From: Spirochaetota bacterium | GTDB lineage: Bacteria > Spirochaetota > JAGLSM01 > JAKPMW01 | Assembly (NCBI GenBank): GCA_029548715.1 | Contig: JAKPMW010000050.1 | Location: forward strand, 1 to 15,416 | DNA: 15,416 nt | Direction: 5' to 3' | Part shown: piece by piece, positions 6,594 to 12,822 of the stretch | Numbering within the stretch: the stretch's first letter is position 1 | How the letters are laid out: every line of letters starts with the position of its first letter | Translations under genes and position numbers: made by a program | Notes under the pieces: model-generated | The model's database searches: none | Told to the model about the DNA's origin: nothing | Seen by the model: the letters and a program-made list of their open reading frames with translations, nothing else

Positions 6594-6630
6594 GGGCGCC
6601 TTCAGGCGTCCGCTCTTGTCACCCAAGAGC
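6594..6630 (+). promoter_or_regulatory. Two adjacent hairpins in the 5' leader of the gene at 6645
   Basis: GGGCGCC-TTCA-GGCGTCC (6594-6611, one G-U pair) is followed directly by GCTCTTG-TCACC-CAAGAGC (6612-6630, perfect). The second stem ends 3 nt before the GGAGG ribosome site at 6634-6638. Back-to-back stems this close to a ribosome site could protect the mRNA or control translation. No promoter with convincing -35 and -10 boxes was found in the 124-nt divergent spacer. Confidence 0.5.
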
Positions 6631-6644
6631 CATGGAGGTGGTAG

Positions 6645-7391
6645 ATGTCCATGCGCGTCAAAGTGCTTCGGGTTATATCCGGTTTTTTACTCGCGCTTGT
6701 TCCTGTCGCGGGTTTTTCCCAGACTCCCGTGACGAATGCTGCAGCCCGGTCGGTCGTCGTTCGTGCGACGAATGCCAGGGCCGGGACCACGACAAATCAG
6801 GCCGCAGCCCTTGAAGCAAGGGTAAGGATGCTTGAGGCAGAGGTTGCCAAGCTTTGGCGCTATGCTGCCTGGCTCAAGACCCAGATCCCGGGGGAGCAGG
6901 TTATCACGACGATTGCCGACCGACGGGCGAGCATGCAGGTCAACAGGTATCTTGGCGGAAAGGGCGATGATCCGACGCGGATGCCGTTTGCTTCGGCAGA
7001 GGGTGGAGTCAGTCTGGCCCATATTGTTGTCGGGCTTGACCGGGTGGCCGAGCCGATGACCGCCTCCGGCCTGCGCGTGGCGATTGCCGCCCGTGGCCCC
7101 AAAAAAACCGGGAATGCCCTTGTGACGGTGTATGCCCTTCCCCAGGGGGACCCGGTCCTGCGGCCCGCCTGGCTTGTGCATGCCGACGGGAATGTTCCCT
7201 ATCTTGATGGAGTCGTTCAGTCACATTTTGTCTGGAAGGGACATTTCGCCGACGGGAAAAAGGCCGCAGCGGGCAAATACCGGATTTTTGTCCGGGTAAT
7301 CGCCAACGAAGCTAACGGAAGCCGTATTGGTGGTGCCATGCGCTGGTGGGGTGGCACCGATACGGCCAGCGGTGTTGTCGAGATACGGTAG
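6645..7391 (+). CDS. Secreted coiled-coil protein with C-terminal beta-sandwich-like domain
   Basis: Predicted 248-aa exported protein. The ATG at 6645 is preferred because GGAGG lies 6 nt upstream; a second ATG two codons later is too far from it. A signal peptide covers about 1-25 (ending GFSQ). A low-complexity Ala/Thr/Asn stretch (about 28-52) leads into a short coiled coil (LEARVRMLEAEVAKLW, about 56-71). The remainder reads like a beta-sandwich; the segment with HFVWKGHFADGKKAAAGKYR and then IFVRV (about 194-218) resembles the FlgD-type Ig-like repeat, where W-x-G-x-D-G and a later GxYxxxV are typical. Family not assigned. A structural or adhesin-like role in the periplasm or at the surface is possible. 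The next gene starts 55 nt downstream on the same strand. Confidence 0.75.
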   Translation: MSMRVKVLRVISGFLLALVPVAGFSQTPVTNAAARSVVVRATNARAGTTTNQAAALEARVRMLEAEVAKLWRYAAWLKTQIPGEQVITTIADRRASMQVNRYLGGKGDDPTRMPFASAEGGVSLAHIVVGLDRVAEPMTASGLRVAIAARGPKKTGNALVTVYALPQGDPVLRPAWLVHADGNVPYLDGVVQSHFVWKGHFADGKKAAAGKYRIFVRVIANEANGSRIGGAMRWWGGTDTASGVVEIR

Positions 7392-7446
7392 TGGTACCCA
7401 GGGTTGTCTAACGCCCTGCTGTAATCAGGATAAGGAAGCAGATACA

Positions 7447-7923
7447 ATGAACATCACAGAAGTCATCAGCGAGGAGTACATCTGTCCAGCCCTGGTCAGT
7501 GAGGACAAGGACGAGCTTTTTGCCGAGCTTGTCGAAGTCCTTGTCAGAGCCAGGCCCGGGCTTGATCGGGATTCGATCCTCAAGGCCATCAGGGAGCGTG
7601 AGGTCAAGATGTCGACCGGCATCGGGAAGGGGATCGCCATTCCTCATGGAAAGACCAATGTTGTTGATGACCTGTGTGGTGTCATCGGGATTTCCCGCAA
7701 GGGTGTTGAATATGACGCACTTGATGGTGAGCCGGTGCATGTGGTATTCATGCTGCTTGCTCCAATGACCAGTGCGGGCCGGCATATCAAGGCGCTGCAG
7801 AAGATCGCCAATCTCATGAAGGACAGGGGCTGCTACCAGCGGCTCTGTGATGCCAAATCAGCGGCCGAGGTCTGGCAGATCATCCGCGCTGACGAAGAGC
7901 GGATGGCCGAAGCGGGAGACTGA
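7447..7923 (+). CDS. PTS EIIA type-2 domain protein (PtsN/fructose-like)
   Basis: Predicted 158-aa cytoplasmic protein of the EIIA family (PTS_EIIA_2), which carries phosphate from HPr on a histidine either to a sugar EIIB or, in PtsN-type proteins, for regulation. Start MNITEVISEE has AAGGAAG about 8 nt upstream. The domain fills the whole protein. The phosphorylation site is in IGKGIAIPHGKT, giving His67. Other family hallmarks are IREREVKMSTGIG before it and VHVVFMLLAP after it. No EIIB or EIIC gene is near, so a regulatory PtsN-like role is more likely than sugar uptake. It is followed after 2 nt by a small coiled-coil gene with a GTG start, so the two form an operon. Confidence 0.9.
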   Translation: MNITEVISEEYICPALVSEDKDELFAELVEVLVRARPGLDRDSILKAIREREVKMSTGIGKGIAIPHGKTNVVDDLCGVIGISRKGVEYDALDGEPVHVVFMLLAPMTSAGRHIKALQKIANLMKDRGCYQRLCDAKSAAEVWQIIRADEERMAEAGD

Positions 7924-7925
7924 CG

Positions 7926-8249
7926 GTGCAGGAAATCGTTCAGCGCATGCTCGAAGTCGAGCGGGAAGCTGCAGCCCGCATTGCTGGCGCGGAAGCCGAA
8001 GCGGCAAAAGTGCTTGAGGATGCGCGAAGCGGGGCCGAGCGACTCTTGGCAGAATCCAGGCAGCAGGCGCTTGCCGAAGCCCGGGCCCTGATCGAGGGTG
8101 CGCGAGAGGAAGCCGGTCGTGAGCGCACCGAAAAGGTCGAGCAGGCCATGCAGTCCCTTGAGGCTCGCCTTGCTGTCATCGATGGTCAGCGGGAGACCGT
8201 GGTTCAGTCCATGGCCAGTGTTCTCCTGGACGGCGCCGCAGGGGATTGA
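7926..8249 (+). CDS. Small coiled-coil protein, V/A-type ATPase stalk subunit-like
   Basis: Predicted 107-aa protein that is almost entirely charged alpha-helix rich in Ala, Glu and Arg (AARIAGAEAEAAKVLEDARS, AEARALIEGAREEAGRERTE). It lacks a signal peptide or membrane segment. The pattern is that of peripheral stalk subunits of V/A-type ATPases (subunit G/H) and of the soluble part of F-type subunit b. Composition alone cannot prove homology; other coiled-coil proteins look alike. The GTG start at 7926 is 2 nt after the EIIA stop, with GGGAG about 9 nt upstream. No other ATPase subunit gene follows, since the next gene is convergent, so it is an orphan within the window. Confidence 0.65.
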   Translation: MQEIVQRMLEVEREAAARIAGAEAEAAKVLEDARSGAERLLAESRQQALAEARALIEGAREEAGRERTEKVEQAMQSLEARLAVIDGQRETVVQSMASVLLDGAAGD

Positions 8250-8274
8250 CACAACCGGTTCGGGCCTGCTGGTG

Positions 8275-8922
8275 TTACCGTGGCAGGATGGTTTGCAGCC
8301 AGCGGTCAACCGCTCCCAGTATCCCGGACATGGTTGCGGCGGGGCCGGCCGGGCTGCGCAGGGAGTGGTCCCCCCCTTCAACATGATGCAGACTGATATG
8401 CCGCTGTGCCCGGACGATTTCGCGAACCAGGGACTGATTGGCGAATGCGTCCCTTGTCCCCTGGATCAGCAAAACCGGGTGCGTGTATTGCTCCAGCAAA
8501 CAGGCGGCAGCCGTTCCGGCGTGACCTGGTGGATGGAGCGGAAATCCGCAGAGGACAGCGCCCGCAGATTTTTCGGGGGATGTGCGGAGGGCGATTTTTG
8601 CGCCCAGGGATTTCCCCCCTGCGATGACGGGGACGCCGGGCAATACTCTGCGTGCTTCTGCCATTGCAGCGAGGTACGCCTCGACAAGGACGGGGTCGCT
8701 GTTGGGTGTTTTCTTTCCGTCTGAGACAAAAGGAAAATCAAAACGCAGCACGGCAAGGCCGATTTTTGGCAGTTCATCCGCGAGATCCCGCACAAGCGGG
8801 GTTTCCTGCCCGGCCGCGGATGACCCATGTGCCAGTACCATGATGGCGCGGGGCGGATCCTTTGGGAGATGAAGAAATCCGGGCAGGGGCCGGTTCCGAA
8901 AGGGTATCGGGCAGTGCTTCAT
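8275..8922 (-). CDS. Alpha/beta hydrolase (KANL3/Tex30-like)
   Basis: Predicted 215-aa cytoplasmic alpha/beta hydrolase. Family marks in order: VLAHGSSAAG (about 29-38), which forms the oxyanion region; the nucleophile elbow GGKSLG with Ser105; the acid in IQGTRDAF (Asp158); and the histidine in EGGDHSL (His186). The spacing fits a complete catalytic triad. The HGSSAAG and GGKSLG forms are typical of the small KANL3/Tex30-type hydrolase group related to dienelactone hydrolase. The substrate is unknown. The ATG at 8922 has no Shine-Dalgarno sequence, but a possible promoter ends 6 nt before it, so translation may be leaderless. The gene converges with the coiled-coil gene (25 nt apart) and diverges from the tRNA genes. 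Confidence 0.85.
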   Translation of the reverse strand: MKHCPIPFRNRPLPGFLHLPKDPPRAIMVLAHGSSAAGQETPLVRDLADELPKIGLAVLRFDFPFVSDGKKTPNSDPVLVEAYLAAMAEARRVLPGVPVIAGGKSLGAKIALRTSPEKSAGAVLCGFPLHPPGHAGTAAACLLEQYTHPVLLIQGTRDAFANQSLVREIVRAQRHISLHHVEGGDHSLRSPAGPAATMSGILGAVDRWLQTILPR

Positions 8923-8928
8923 ACGGAG

Positions 8929-8956
8929 AATCTATTGATTTCAGGGGAGCTATCAA
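8929..8956 (-). promoter_or_regulatory. Possible promoter for the alpha/beta hydrolase
   Basis: On the minus strand TTGATA (8956-8951) and TAGATT (8934-8929) are separated by 16 nt. The -10 box ends 6 nt before the ATG, so the transcript would begin at or very near the start codon. It overlaps the tRNA promoter on the opposite strand, so the two would compete. Confidence 0.35.
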
Positions 8957-8963
8957 GTATATT
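8935..8963 (+). promoter_or_regulatory. Sigma-70-type promoter for the tRNA-Ser genes
   Basis: TTGATT (8935-8940), a 17-nt spacer and TATATT (8958-8963) lie just ahead of the first tRNA-Ser at 8971, giving an initiation point at about its first base. This is the best-matching promoter in the window and may also feed the SRP RNA downstream. Confidence 0.65.
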
Positions 8964-8970
8964 CTTCGAC

Positions 8971-9055
8971 GGAGAGGTGCGAGAGTGGTTGAATCGGCCG
9001 GTCTCGAAAACCGTGAGTCCGCAAGGGCACGGGGGTTCGAATCCCCCCCTCTCCG
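8971..9055 (+). tRNA. tRNA-Ser(CGA)
   Basis: An 85-nt class II tRNA with acceptor GGAGAGG paired to CCTCTCC, a T-arm GGGGG-TTCGAAT-CCCCC, and a long variable arm. The anticodon loop CTCGAAA gives anticodon CGA (UCG codons). The sequence is close to the Ser(CGA) pattern known from other bacteria. The outermost anticodon-stem pair (C-T) appears mismatched. The discriminator is G and CCA is not encoded. Confidence 0.95.
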
Positions 9056-9070
9056 CAGTGCTGTATCGTT

Positions 9071-9155
9071 GGAAAGGTGACCGAGTGGCCGAAGGTGCTT
9101 GCTTGGAAAGCAAGTGTAGGGCAACCTACCGGGGGTTCGAATCCCCCCCTTTCCG
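9071..9155 (+). tRNA. tRNA-Ser(GGA)
   Basis: An 85-nt class II tRNA with acceptor GGAAAGG paired to CCTTTCC, discriminator G and a long variable arm (about GTGTAGGGCAACCTAC). The anticodon stem CTTGC/GCAAG encloses loop TTGGAAA, anticodon GGA (UCC/UCU codons). It lies 15 nt after tRNA-Ser(CGA), so the pair is probably co-transcribed. CCA is not encoded. Confidence 0.95.
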
Positions 9156-9233
9156 AACTTCTCCCCGGAAGAGAGCGGTTCCCTCGCCTGCGCGCGTGTG
9201 AGCACTCGTCCATAGAGCGTTTTTGCTGCGCCG

Positions 9234-9332
9234 TAGTCCAGGTCCTGTTCAATCGGACCCAGCCCGAACCCGTCAGGTCCGGAAGGAAGCAGCGGTAGGT
9301 TGGTGCTGATGTGTAGCAGTCAACCTGGACTA
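9234..9332 (+). ncRNA. ffs: Signal recognition particle RNA (4.5S type)
   Basis: A roughly 99-nt hairpin RNA. The ends TAGTCCAGGT and ACCTGGACTA pair perfectly over 10 bp. The apex holds the universally conserved SRP domain IV, CAGGTCCGGAAGGAAGCAGC, with its GGAA tetraloop and asymmetric internal loop that bind Ffh. The size and lack of an Alu domain match the short form found in Gram-negative bacteria. It lies directly upstream of dnaX, a common bacterial arrangement. Confidence 0.93.
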
Positions 9333-9370
9333 TGGGGCCGCAAAAGGGCGGATCGTACGAGGAGGGGCAT

Positions 9371-11593
9371 GTGCAGCAGACCGGCTTCAGGGCTACGGCC
9401 CTGCGTTATCGACCCCAGACTTTTGCCGGGCTGATCGGCCAGGAGCATGTTTCACAGACCCTGATCAATGCGATCAAAAGCGGTCGGGTGGCTCACAGCT
9501 ATCTGTTTTCCGGTCCGCGGGGGGTTGGAAAAACCTCGGCCGCCCGTATTCTTGCAAAATCACTGAACTGCGAGCATGGCCCGACCGATTCCCCCTGCGG
9601 GGTCTGCACAAATTGCGTTGAAATTGCCGAAAGCCGTTCGCTCGACGTATACGAGATCGACGGTGCGTCCAATCGTGGTATCGAACAGATCCGTGATCTG
9701 AGGGAGAGTGTACGCTTTACCCCTGCCCGCAGCCGCTACAAGATCTACATCATAGACGAAGTACACATGCTGACCAACGAGGCCTTCAATGCCCTCTTGA
9801 AGACGCTCGAAGAGCCGCCGCCCTACATCGTCTTCATTTTTGCGACAACCGAAGCCGCCAAGGTCAAGATCACCATCCGTTCGCGCTGCCAGCATTACCG
9901 GTTCAAGCGCATTCAGACGCGCGAGATCCAGGCCAGGCTGCGCGCTGTTTGTGACGCTGACGGGATTCCGGCCGAAGACGAGGCGCTCTTTCTCATTGCG
10001 CGTGCTGCTGACGGTTCGATGCGTGATTCGCAATCCCTGTTTGACCAGGTTGCCAGCTATGCCCTGGACGGGATCACGGCGGCCCATGCCCGTGAGATTA
10101 TTGGTTCAATTGACACGGCCGCCTATTTTGACTTTTTGACCTTTTTGCTTGAGCGGGACAGCGCGGAATTGCTGTCCCGGATTGCTGTCATGGATGACGA
10201 GGGGGTGGATTTCGGGGCCTTTGCCCAGGGCCTGGTTGAGATGCTGCGCAATCTGGTCCTTCTTGCATCCGGGGCAGATGAGCAGTCACTCGAGCTGACA
10301 CCTGAGGACTGCAATGACCTGCGGAGTTTTGTCGATCCATCGTCATCGGATGGTTTTTCACTGGATGACGCGGTCATTCTTTTAAATATTCTGGCTGACC
10401 TGATGGCGGAGATGCACGATGCACGCAATCCGCGGCGAGTGTTTGAGATGGCGGTGTTTCGCCTGGTCAACTTCCGCAATATGGTCCGGCCCGAGGATGT
10501 CTTGCGCCGGATTGAGGAACTTGAGCGGCGGTTGCGCGGGGGGGCGTCCGTCCCCGAGCGGGCTGGTGAAGTCACGCGCAAGCCGGGGCCAGTCATGCCT
10601 ATCGAGATAGCCGGTGTTTCCCGGCCCAAGCCTGTTGCTCACGCGCACGCCGGGGCTGCGAAGCCTGAGGCGGAGATTGCGCCCGAACCTCTCCGGCCGG
10701 AGGCTGTTCCTCCGACAGAACCACCAGCAGTGACCGGCAGTATCCCCGAGCAGCCAGTACCACCGGCTGAGGTCGTGCCGCCTGCAGTTCCTCCGCTGGA
10801 AGGCGCCACGCATCACGGACAGGCTCTGCAGGCCCAGGGTGCTGTTTCACATACCGACTGTCTGGCCCTGGTTCGCGAGCTTGCCCGCGAGCAGGATGGG
10901 CCCAATCCGTTTTTGGCCCGGGTGCTCAACGAAATCGTGCGTGCTGAAATAGTGGGTTCGATTCTGGTGTTTTGGCTTTTGCCAAAAAGCCGGTTTCATC
11001 GTTCGAGCATCGAGAGCAGCTATTCGGAGACGATCCTTGCGTTTTTTGCTGCCCGGCTCGGGGTTTCGCTTCGTCTTGAATGCCGCTTTACCGATGAAGG
11101 GAGCCGACCGCCCGCGGTTGCACCCGTCCGGAGTGCGCCGCAACAGACGGCGCCTGTTAGGGCAGAGACGCCGTCCGTACCGGAGAGCCATGCTGCTTCT
11201 GTGACCGCGCCCGTCCGGAGTGCGCCGCAACAGACGGCGCCTGTTAGGGCAGAGACGCCGTCCGTACCGGAGAGCCGTGTTGCTTCTGTGACCGCGCCCG
11301 TCCGGAGTGCGCCTCAGCAGATGGTGCCTGTTAGAGCGGGAACCCCGACCGCACTGGAGAACCGTGCGGCCTCTGTGACCGCGCCCGTTCGGAGTGTGTC
11401 GCAGCAGACGGCGCCCGCAGCGGCTGTTGCCGGGGGGGCTGCCCGTCCGGTTCAGGACATGGTTGAAGCAGTGCGCACCTCGTTTGGGGGGACGGTCTTG
11501 TTCGACGAATCTGCCGCTGATGATGAGGCAGGTCTGGCTACGGGCGAATGGGGCGAGGATGAAAGCCTGGACGAAAATTTTTCCGCTGAATGA
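9371..11593 (+). CDS. dnaX: DNA polymerase III subunit tau/gamma
   Basis: Clamp-loader AAA+ ATPase of the replicative polymerase. Start GTG at 9371 (protein MQQTGFRATALRYRP, 740 aa) is chosen because GGAGG lies 5 nt upstream; an in-frame ATG at 9332 would fall at the edge of the SRP RNA. Seen in order: RYRPQTFAGLIGQEHV; Walker A GPRGVGKTS (48-56); zinc-binding cysteines at 67, 76, 79 and 82; Walker B region IIDEVHM (127-133) with LLKTLEEPP after it; FATTE sensor 1; and SRC (about 171-173), the arginine-finger motif. A Pro/Ala-rich linker and a tau-like C-terminal domain (ALVRELAREQDGPNPF onward) follow. After that lies a low-complexity tail with three 29-aa repeats and an acidic end. No A-rich slippery site was found, so a frameshifted gamma form is not evident. 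It begins the dnaX-ybaB-recR operon. Confidence 0.97.
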   Translation: MQQTGFRATALRYRPQTFAGLIGQEHVSQTLINAIKSGRVAHSYLFSGPRGVGKTSAARILAKSLNCEHGPTDSPCGVCTNCVEIAESRSLDVYEIDGASNRGIEQIRDLRESVRFTPARSRYKIYIIDEVHMLTNEAFNALLKTLEEPPPYIVFIFATTEAAKVKITIRSRCQHYRFKRIQTREIQARLRAVCDADGIPAEDEALFLIARAADGSMRDSQSLFDQVASYALDGITAAHAREIIGSIDTAAYFDFLTFLLERDSAELLSRIAVMDDEGVDFGAFAQGLVEMLRNLVLLASGADEQSLELTPEDCNDLRSFVDPSSSDGFSLDDAVILLNILADLMAEMHDARNPRRVFEMAVFRLVNFRNMVRPEDVLRRIEELERRLRGGASVPERAGEVTRKPGPVMPIEIAGVSRPKPVAHAHAGAAKPEAEIAPEPLRPEAVPPTEPPAVTGSIPEQPVPPAEVVPPAVPPLEGATHHGQALQAQGAVSHTDCLALVRELAREQDGPNPFLARVLNEIVRAEIVGSILVFWLLPKSRFHRSSIESSYSETILAFFAARLGVSLRLECRFTDEGSRPPAVAPVRSAPQQTAPVRAETPSVPESHAASVTAPVRSAPQQTAPVRAETPSVPESRVASVTAPVRSAPQQMVPVRAGTPTALENRAASVTAPVRSVSQQTAPAAAVAGGAARPVQDMVEAVRTSFGGTVLFDESAADDEAGLATGEWGEDESLDENFSAE
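11120..11413 (+). repeat. 87-bp in-frame tandem repeats in the dnaX tail
   Basis: Units start at 11120, 11207 and 11294, with a fourth partial unit from 11381. Each full unit encodes 29 residues of the type APVRSAPQQTAPVRAETPSV plus nine more. Units 1 and 2 differ at only three of 87 bases, while unit 3 has diverged more. This indicates a recent duplication in a disordered region. Confidence 0.95.
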
Positions 11594-11612
11594 ATGCATG
11601 TGAGGATGAGGG

Positions 11613-11930
11613 ATGTTTGGCGATATAGGCGCGATGATGAAGATGGCCAGGGAGTTGCAGGGCAAGATGCAGGAGCTGCAGGGTACCCTGCAGGCGCTTC
11701 GCGTGACTGGAGAATCCGGAGCCGGGATGGTTCGGGTTGTCATGAACGGAAAGCACGAGGTCGTTGCGGTCGAGATTACGGACGAGGCAATGGCTGATCG
11801 CGAAATGCTGCAGGGACTGGTTCATGCGGCGACCAATGATGCCGTGCGCCGTGTCGCCGACGAAATCAAGGCCCGTATGGGAGAGATGACCGGGGGATTG
11901 CCGCTCCCGGGATTGACAGGACTGCTGTAA
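11613..11930 (+). CDS. ybaB: YbaB/EbfC family nucleoid-associated protein
   Basis: Predicted 105-aa DNA-binding protein that normally forms a tweezer-shaped dimer. It begins MFGDIGAMMKMARELQGKMQ, the typical N-terminal helix of the family, followed by the conserved strand region GAGMVRVVMNGKHEVVAVEI (about 36-55) and the helix with a DAVRRVADEIKARM core. Length and order match the family. It lies 19 nt after dnaX and 2 nt before recR. Conservation of this dnaX-ybaB-recR order across bacteria supports the call. A GAGG ribosome site lies shortly upstream of the ATG. Confidence 0.95.
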   Translation: MFGDIGAMMKMARELQGKMQELQGTLQALRVTGESGAGMVRVVMNGKHEVVAVEITDEAMADREMLQGLVHAATNDAVRRVADEIKARMGEMTGGLPLPGLTGLL

Positions 11931-11932
11931 AC

Positions 11933-12532
11933 ATGGACTCATTTTCTCCATCCTTCAACAGGCTGGTTGGGCTGATCACGCGCATGCCGGGCATCGGGGC
12001 CCGGACTGCCGAACGATTGGCCTGGTTTGTTCTCAAGAGCCCGCCCCAGTACGCCCGGCAATTGGCGGCCGAGCTTGAAGGGCTGCACGAAAAGATCATC
12101 TTTTGCAGTCGCTGCGGACTGATGACCGAACAGGACCCCTGCGTGATCTGCACATCTGCCAGGCGGGATCAGGGACTGATCTGTGTTGTTGAAAATCCGG
12201 GAGATGCCTTGCGGATCGAGTCGACGAAAGAGTTTCGCGGAGTCTATCATGTCCTGATGGGGGCGATCTCCCCGCTCAACCGGATTCATCCCGAGGATCT
12301 GCGCATTACCGAGCTGCTTGACCGGATTCGCGAGGGCGGCGTGAGGGAAATTATCCTGGCCACCAATCCCACGGTGGAGGGCGATACCACGGCGTACTAC
12401 ATCGCTGAACAATGCAAGGATCTTACGGTCCAGGTTTCGCGAATTGCCAGGGGGCTGCCCATCGGGAGCGATCTTGAGTATGCAGATTCACTGACTTTGA
12501 CGAGAGCCCTCTCCGGACGCGAAAAATTCTGA
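11933..12532 (+). CDS. recR: Recombination protein RecR
   Basis: 199-aa recombination mediator that works with RecO (and RecF) to load RecA at gaps. Seen: helix-hairpin-helix region around RMPGIGARTAERLA (17-30), zinc finger CSRCG...CVIC (C58, C61, C70, C73), and a Toprim domain with VVENPGDALRIE (85-96) and ATNPTVEGDTTAYYI (143-157). The C-terminal RIARGLPIGSDLEYAD (170-185) is the family signature. Length is exactly typical. The start lies 2 nt after the ybaB stop with only a weak ribosome site, which suggests translational coupling. Confidence 0.97.
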   Translation: MDSFSPSFNRLVGLITRMPGIGARTAERLAWFVLKSPPQYARQLAAELEGLHEKIIFCSRCGLMTEQDPCVICTSARRDQGLICVVENPGDALRIESTKEFRGVYHVLMGAISPLNRIHPEDLRITELLDRIREGGVREIILATNPTVEGDTTAYYIAEQCKDLTVQVSRIARGLPIGSDLEYADSLTLTRALSGREKF

Positions 12533-12540
12533 CGAAACGC

Positions 12541-12569
12541 TTGCCCGTTGCCTGTCCCGTGAGTAGATT
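12541..12569 (+). promoter_or_regulatory. Candidate promoter for tRNA-Asn
   Basis: TTGCCC (12541-12546), a 17-nt spacer and TAGATT (12564-12569) lie 14 nt before the tRNA. Both boxes match the sigma-70 consensus moderately and the spacing is ideal, so tRNA-Asn need not depend on read-through from recR. Confidence 0.45.
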
Positions 12570-12583
12570 GTGTGCGTCAATAT

Positions 12584-12659
12584 TCCCCTGTAGCTCAGCC
12601 GGTAGAGCAAGTGGCTGTTAACCACTGGGTCGCAAGTTCGAGTCTTGCCGGGGGAGCCA
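12584..12659 (+). tRNA. tRNA-Asn(GTT)
   Basis: A standard cloverleaf with acceptor TCCCCTG paired to CGGGGGA (one G-T pair), anticodon stem AGTGG/CCACT and loop CTGTTAA, giving anticodon GTT. The T-arm is GCAAG-TTCGAGT-CTTGC. The mature body is 12584-12656 and a CCA is encoded at 12657-12659, unlike the two tRNA-Ser genes nearby. Confidence 0.96.
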
Positions 12660-12688
12660 ACCCGATCCGCTCAAGGGTCGGGTTTTTT
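12660..12688 (+). terminator. Rho-independent terminator after tRNA-Asn
   Basis: A GC-rich stem (ACCCGATCC / GGGTCGGGT with a small mismatch and a GCTCAA loop) is followed by TTTTTT. It starts immediately at the encoded CCA end and should close the recR/tRNA-Asn transcripts. Confidence 0.9.
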
Positions 12689-12757
12689 GTGTCTTGAGGA
12701 ACAGACGCCGACGGCTTTTCAGCCAGTGCGCACAGGATTTCCCCAAAAGTATCATGC

Positions 12758-12763
12758 TTGACA
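12758..12763 (+). promoter_or_regulatory. Perfect -35 hexamer TTGACA
   Basis: A consensus -35 box lies 60 nt before the HPt-like gene. No good -10 box exists at 16-18 nt; instead the downstream inverted repeat (12771-12800) occupies that position. A -10 might be masked inside the dyad (TATTGC or TGTAGC), which would fit a repressed promoter. Confidence 0.35.
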
Positions 12764-12770
12764 TCCCATG

Positions 12771-12800
12771 CGTTTGTATTGCACTGTAGCAATACAAACG
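12771..12800 (+). promoter_or_regulatory. Perfect 12-bp inverted repeat upstream of the HPt-like gene
   Basis: CGTTTGTATTGC and GCAATACAAACG are exact inverted copies with a 6-base centre (ACTGTA). The dyad lies downstream of a TTGACA box and 22 nt before the ATG. No T-run follows, so it is not a terminator. It could be an operator for a dimeric regulator or an RNA stem in the leader. Confidence 0.65.
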
Positions 12801-12822
12801 AAAATGCGGCGGGGAGTGAGTC

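Noticed and set aside
9332..9370. dnaX start at the ATG at 9332
   Set aside because: It overlaps the end of the SRP RNA, has no ribosome site and adds residues foreign to the family. GTG 9371 has GGAGG 5 nt upstream and starts near the family N-terminus.
9371..11593. Programmed frameshift in dnaX for a gamma subunit
   Set aside because: No A6-A9 or AAAAAAG-like slippery string was found in the gene, so only the full-length product is supported.
10847..11743. Long minus-strand open frame opposite the dnaX tail
   Set aside because: It is Arg/Pro-rich with repeats that simply mirror the 87-bp coding repeats of dnaX, and it overlaps ybaB. No signs of a real gene.
12584..12659. tRNA-Asn as an integration site of a mobile element
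   Set aside because: No integrase gene, no direct repeat of the tRNA 3' end and no foreign-looking block was seen in the window.
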